Source: UBA4742 sp037138595 (GTDB lineage: Bacteria > Actinomycetota > Acidimicrobiia > Acidimicrobiales > Acidimicrobilacustridaceae). From it: a stretch of 64,000 nucleotides of DNA. Where the stretch lies: contig JBAXIB010000001.1 in assembly GCA_037138595.1 (NCBI GenBank), forward strand, positions 107,346 through 171,345, read 5' to 3'. Positions 61,067 through 64,000 of this stretch are shown here, piece after piece. Made by a program: the position numbers and the translations under genes. The notes beneath the pieces were generated by a model. That model was not told the DNA's origin, made no database searches, and saw nothing but the letters and a program-made list of their open reading frames with translations. Each line of letters begins with the position of its first letter. Positions within the stretch are counted from its first letter, which is position 1.

Positions 61067-62161
61067 TCAGGGGAGCATGACGAGGTCGTCGCGGTGCACA
61101 ACCCATGCCGCGATGCCCTCCGGCATTTCACTCTTACGAAGCCCCGCCACTTGAGCGACCACCGTTGCATCCAAACGGCTCAAGCCCTTGGCAAAAACGA
61201 TGCCGTCAGGACCAGCGAGTTCAACTGGGTCATCAACGTCGAATGTCCCACTGACCCCAGTCACTCCCGCGGCAAGTAGCGAGTTGCCGCCACTCAACAG
61301 TGCCGCCCTGGCTCCTTGGTCAACCGTGATTTGTCCCCGTGAACCAACTGCGAACGCGATCCACAGTTTTCGCGCCGGTAGCCGGCGATCGTGGGGCAAC
61401 ACCACGGTTCCGATGCCCGGCATCCCGGCGACTGCGTCCGGCAGCACGTGTTCGCGGGCCGCATCGGCTATCACGGTCCGCACCCCCGACCACGCCGCAA
61501 TTTTCGCCGCCGCAATCTTGGTCGACATGCCTCCGCTTCCCCGATTCGTCCCTGACCCACCAGCAAGTTGTTCCAAGGAGTTATCGACTTCGACAATCTC
61601 CTCGATCAATGATGCTCCCGCATCAAGGCGAGGGTCAGCGGTATGCAAACCGGGCGTGTCGGTGAGCAACACCAAGGTGTCAGCATCGACAAGTTGAGCA
61701 ATAAGTGCAGCAATGCGGTCGTTGTCGCCGAATCTAATCTCATCGTCAGCGAGCGCATCATTTTCATTGACAACCGGGACGACGCCTAGCTCGAGCAGTC
61801 GAAGCAGCGTGCCTCGGGCTTGCAAGTATTGGCGGCGGTCGACAAAATCCAGCGACGCAATGAGAACTTGTCCAGCGACGATTTCATGAGTCGACAACGC
61901 TTGGTTATAGACCGCCATGAGTCGGCTTTGCCCCACCGCCGATACCGCCTGCAAGGTCACGGGGTCATGGGGACGATGTGTTCCACCGAGTCCGAGCGCC
62001 GGCAACCCTGCGCCGATTGCTCCCGACGTCACAATGACCACCACGTGACCTTGTGATCGAAGGGTCGCTACCTCGCTACAAAGTTTTTCAATCGAGGCAA
62101 CGACAATGTCACCTTGTGAATCGGTGATCGATGACGTTCCGATCTTGGCCACCACGATCAT
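61067..62161 (-). CDS. proB: glutamate 5-kinase with PUA domain
   Basis: First step of proline synthesis, 364 aa, phosphorylating glutamate. Amino acid kinase domain: VVAKIGTSSI, VIVTSGAIGAGL, VPVVNENDALA, FGDNDRIAALIA, GSGGMSTKIAAAKIA. The C-terminal PUA domain (about 270-355) includes GARAALLSGGNSLLAAGV (part: LLSGGNSLLAAGVT). All substrate loops are present. It starts directly at the obgE stop (no base between), so both are one operon, as in most actinobacteria; proA, which usually follows, is displaced. It converges with pspA, 86 bases apart. Confidence 0.96.
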   Translation of the reverse strand: MIVVAKIGTSSITDSQGDIVVASIEKLCSEVATLRSQGHVVVIVTSGAIGAGLPALGLGGTHRPHDPVTLQAVSAVGQSRLMAVYNQALSTHEIVAGQVLIASLDFVDRRQYLQARGTLLRLLELGVVPVVNENDALADDEIRFGDNDRIAALIAQLVDADTLVLLTDTPGLHTADPRLDAGASLIEEIVEVDNSLEQLAGGSGTNRGSGGMSTKIAAAKIAAWSGVRTVIADAAREHVLPDAVAGMPGIGTVVLPHDRRLPARKLWIAFAVGSRGQITVDQGARAALLSGGNSLLAAGVTGVSGTFDVDDPVELAGPDGIVFAKGLSRLDATVVAQVAGLRKSEMPEGIAAWVVHRDDLVMLP

Positions 62162-63478
62162 CTAGATGCCGTCCTCGTCATAGGTGAACGTGGTAGCACC
62201 GATGTACACCAGGTCACCTTGCTTCGCGCCGGCCTTTGCCAGCGCTTTATCAACGCCAAGGTTACGTAGTCGCGAATGGGCATGGTCAAGCGCTTCAAGA
62301 TTGGTCAGATCAGACAGTGCAACCGCTCGCGTCGCTTGGCGCCCAAGCACCCGGAAACCGCCATCTTCGGCACGTTCGACCTTGATCCCCTCGGGAACTG
62401 GGCGGTACACAATGAATGCTTCGGGCTCTGGTTCGCTCGTTCGCACGCCCCGAACCGCATCGGCCATAAGCCCGACCGCACGCGGCAGCCCCTCGCCGGT
62501 AATCGCCGAGATGCTCACGTCGAGGTGCACCCCATCTTGGGTCAGTGATCCACTTGGAGGCTCTCCGTCAGGACCCATCGTCAAATCCGGTTGGAGCGAC
62601 TCGCCTCTGAGTAGATCAGCTTTCGAACCCACCACCACCCGCGGCCGATCGAGTAGCTCGGGCCGATAGTCGCCCAACTCTTGCAATAACACGCGTTCTT
62701 GTTCTGCCGGCGAAGCCATCTGCATACCGTCGTCGGTGAGGTCGATCAGTAAAGCCAAGACGCGAGCGCGTTCGACGTGACGCAAGAACTGGTGACCGAG
62801 ACCTTTGCCTTCACTTGCGCCTTCGATCAAACCCGGGATGTCAGCGACGACGAATTCGTGGTCCTCGTCGGTTCGAACGACTCCAAGGTTGGGCTCAAGC
62901 GTCGTGAACGGGTAATCAGCGATTTTCGGTTTTGCCGCCGAGATTCGCGAAATGAGGGTCGACTTGCCGACGTTGGGGAATCCGACCAACGCAACATCAG
63001 CCATGAGTTTGAGCTCAAGCCGTAGCCATCGCTCCTCGCCTTCCTCGCCTTGTTCAGCAAACGACGGGGCGCGACGGCGGTTTGACAAAAAGCGCGCGTT
63101 GCCTTTTCCGCCTTGACCACCAGCCGCCCCGAGCCATCGGTCTCCTTGATGCAACAAGTCGGCCAGCAATGCACCGGACTGATCAAAAATCGATGTTCCC
63201 TCGGGAACATGCACGATTTTGTCGATTCCACGTTTGCCGTGCTTTTTTGCCCCCGACCCATGCACGCCGTTGGTCGCGCGACGATGAGGGTGATCTCGAA
63301 ATGACAGCAGCGAGGCGACGTTGCGATCGGCGACGAGCCAGACGTCGCCTCCAGAGCCGCCATCACCCCCATCGGGACCGCCGAGAGGCACATGCGCCTC
63401 ACGACGGGTTGAGACACAGCCCGCTCCGCCATCGCCGCCGCGCACATTGAGGTTGCATTCGTCGACGAAACCGGACAT
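62162..63478 (-). CDS. obgE: Obg GTPase (ObgE/CgtA)
   Basis: Essential ribosome-assembly GTPase, 438 aa. The glycine-rich Obg domain comes first (VRGGDGGAGCVSTRRE, GPDGGDGGSGGDVWL), then the G domain (GFPNVGKST, PFTTLEPNLG, DIPGLIEGA, GSKADLL) and a C-terminal OCT domain (RPVPEGIKVERAEDGGFRV, part PEGIKVERAEDGGF). ATG 63478; TAGTCT lies nine bases upstream as a possible -10 box. rplU and rpmA, the usual upstream partners, are not there; a TadE/G-like gene is. Confidence 0.97.
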   Translation of the reverse strand: MSGFVDECNLNVRGGDGGAGCVSTRREAHVPLGGPDGGDGGSGGDVWLVADRNVASLLSFRDHPHRRATNGVHGSGAKKHGKRGIDKIVHVPEGTSIFDQSGALLADLLHQGDRWLGAAGGQGGKGNARFLSNRRRAPSFAEQGEEGEERWLRLELKLMADVALVGFPNVGKSTLISRISAAKPKIADYPFTTLEPNLGVVRTDEDHEFVVADIPGLIEGASEGKGLGHQFLRHVERARVLALLIDLTDDGMQMASPAEQERVLLQELGDYRPELLDRPRVVVGSKADLLRGESLQPDLTMGPDGEPPSGSLTQDGVHLDVSISAITGEGLPRAVGLMADAVRGVRTSEPEPEAFIVYRPVPEGIKVERAEDGGFRVLGRQATRAVALSDLTNLEALDHAHSRLRNLGVDKALAKAGAKQGDLVYIGATTFTYDEDGI

Positions 63479-63556
63479 AGGACACCCAGACTAGGGCCGG
63501 ACGACCGAAATCCCGGCACTCACGAATTCCTAGACCAGGCGAGTGAGGACAACGGC

Positions 63557-64000
63557 CTAACTCGTCAAATGCAGCGGGTCTCCATACACACCAGCCGACC
63601 AGACCGTTCGGTCATTTGGTGAACCGGTACTGAAGTTGTATTTTACCGTCCACCAACAGTCGGTTCCGCTGCAGGCATAAGCCGGGACTCCGCCGACCGC
63701 TGTAGCCGGCAGCGGAATGCGAACGCGCAGCCACCCGTTGTTATAAATACCTGCGCTGCTACCGGAAATCTTGGTGGGAATCGTGCAAGTCGAACTTGAT
63801 TTATCAAGGGTCGCGCCACCCGCCGACGCACTCGGAACGCTGTTGTAGGTACAAGGCCAGGCATAACCCAAATCGTTTGGAATAGACGCAGGAGTACCAC
63901 TTGGTGGGCCGCGGAATTGCATGGTGAATCCGGTGCACGATGACGAGCAACTTCCGTCACCAGGATCGAACAGGTCGAGCAGCATTACCTTTCCCTTTTC
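63557..64000 (-). CDS. C-terminal part of a secreted TadE/TadG-like protein (5' partial)
   Basis: The frame is open to the right edge (reading ...EKGKVMLLDLFDPGDGS), so the ATG at 63985 is internal. About 147 residues are seen. The pattern DLFDPGDGS, NNGWLRVRIPLP, CWWTVKYNFSTGS and WSAGVYGDPLHL at the end is typical of the C-terminus of TadG-like pilus-assembly or secreted Flp-locus proteins in actinobacteria (recollection). Several cysteines (CSSSC, C-x-GTDC) suggest disulfides, hence an extracytoplasmic site. It ends 78 bases before obgE on the same strand. Confidence 0.6.
   Translation of the reverse strand, partial: EKGKVMLLDLFDPGDGSCSSSCTGFTMQFRGPPSGTPASIPNDLGYAWPCTYNSVPSASAGGATLDKSSSTCTIPTKISGSSAGIYNNGWLRVRIPLPATAVGGVPAYACSGTDCWWTVKYNFSTGSPNDRTVWSAGVYGDPLHLTS

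Noticed and set aside
61043..61068. GCTGC-GGTGT-GCAGC hairpin followed by TTTT, possible terminator between pspA and proB
   Set aside because: The stem has just five pairs and the T-run is short and six bases away, so it does not reach the standard for an intrinsic terminator.
1..64000. mobile elements, prophage, CRISPR array or toxin-antitoxin system
   Set aside because: No transposase, integrase, phage structural gene, regularly spaced repeats or paired small toxin-antitoxin genes were found on either strand.

Overview
The window looks like chromosome of an actinobacterium, most likely an uncultured aquatic member of the Acidimicrobiia (inference, no rRNA or marker phylogeny was run). Supporting signs are a BldD-type c-di-GMP regulator, a PAC2 protein, HrcA with an actinobacterial-type CIRCE operator, an F420-type LLM oxidoreductase of the MSMEG_2256 kind, a tRNA without encoded CCA, and many genes whose start codon lies six bases after a TANNNT -10 box, i.e. 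leaderless transcripts. Coding density is very high, 4-base ATGA/GTGA overlaps are common, no gap exceeds 300 bases, and I see no phage, insertion sequence, CRISPR array or rRNA.

Layout. 1-12.5 kb: surface polysaccharide locus (DegT aminotransferase, polysaccharide deacetylase, three GT4 and one GT2 glycosyltransferases, GNAT acyltransferase, ABC exporter, Wzz/BY-kinase, polymerase-like membrane protein). 12.6-26 kb: housekeeping block with hemW, bldD, rsmE, dnaJ, hrcA (CIRCE), lepA, rpsT, holA, a FolP2-type DHPS homologue, comEC, comEA and a thioredoxin-TPR protein. 26-28 kb: APH-type kinase and PAC2 protein. 28-36 kb: a Liv-type ABC uptake system built of only three proteins: LivH-LivM fused permease, an MFS-LivF-LivG triple fusion, and the binding protein; an F420-type oxidoreductase is divergent. 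36-42.6 kb: leuS, tRNA-Ala, rsfS, an LCP/LytR_C protein, nadD, and a group 2 sigma factor with an unusual structured, C-tract leader. 42.7-47.7 kb: class II DAHP synthase, assimilatory sulfite reductase plus APS reductase, PaaX-type regulator. 47.7-53 kb: GerMN lipoprotein, CoxE/MoxR pair, a sulfotransferase gene broken by two in-frame stops, proA. 53-61 kb: a tightly coupled six-gene envelope operon (AAA+ ATPase, solute-binding protein, solute-binding/VWA lipoprotein, membrane coiled-coil protein, MurJ, PspA). 61-64 kb: proB, obgE and the C-terminal end of a TadE/TadG-like secreted protein.

How it fits together. The polysaccharide locus makes, modifies, polymerises and exports a surface glycan. 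The hrcA-dnaJ pair is under its own CIRCE. The sulfite reductase/APS reductase pair supplies sulfide for cysteine. The 53-61 kb operon couples lipid II flipping (MurJ) and membrane maintenance (PspA) to an AAA+ ATPase and VWA/binding-protein modules, and it is inserted into what is normally a continuous obg-proB-proA-nadD-rsfS neighbourhood. The two features I consider most worth following are this operon and the MFS-LivF-LivG fusion.
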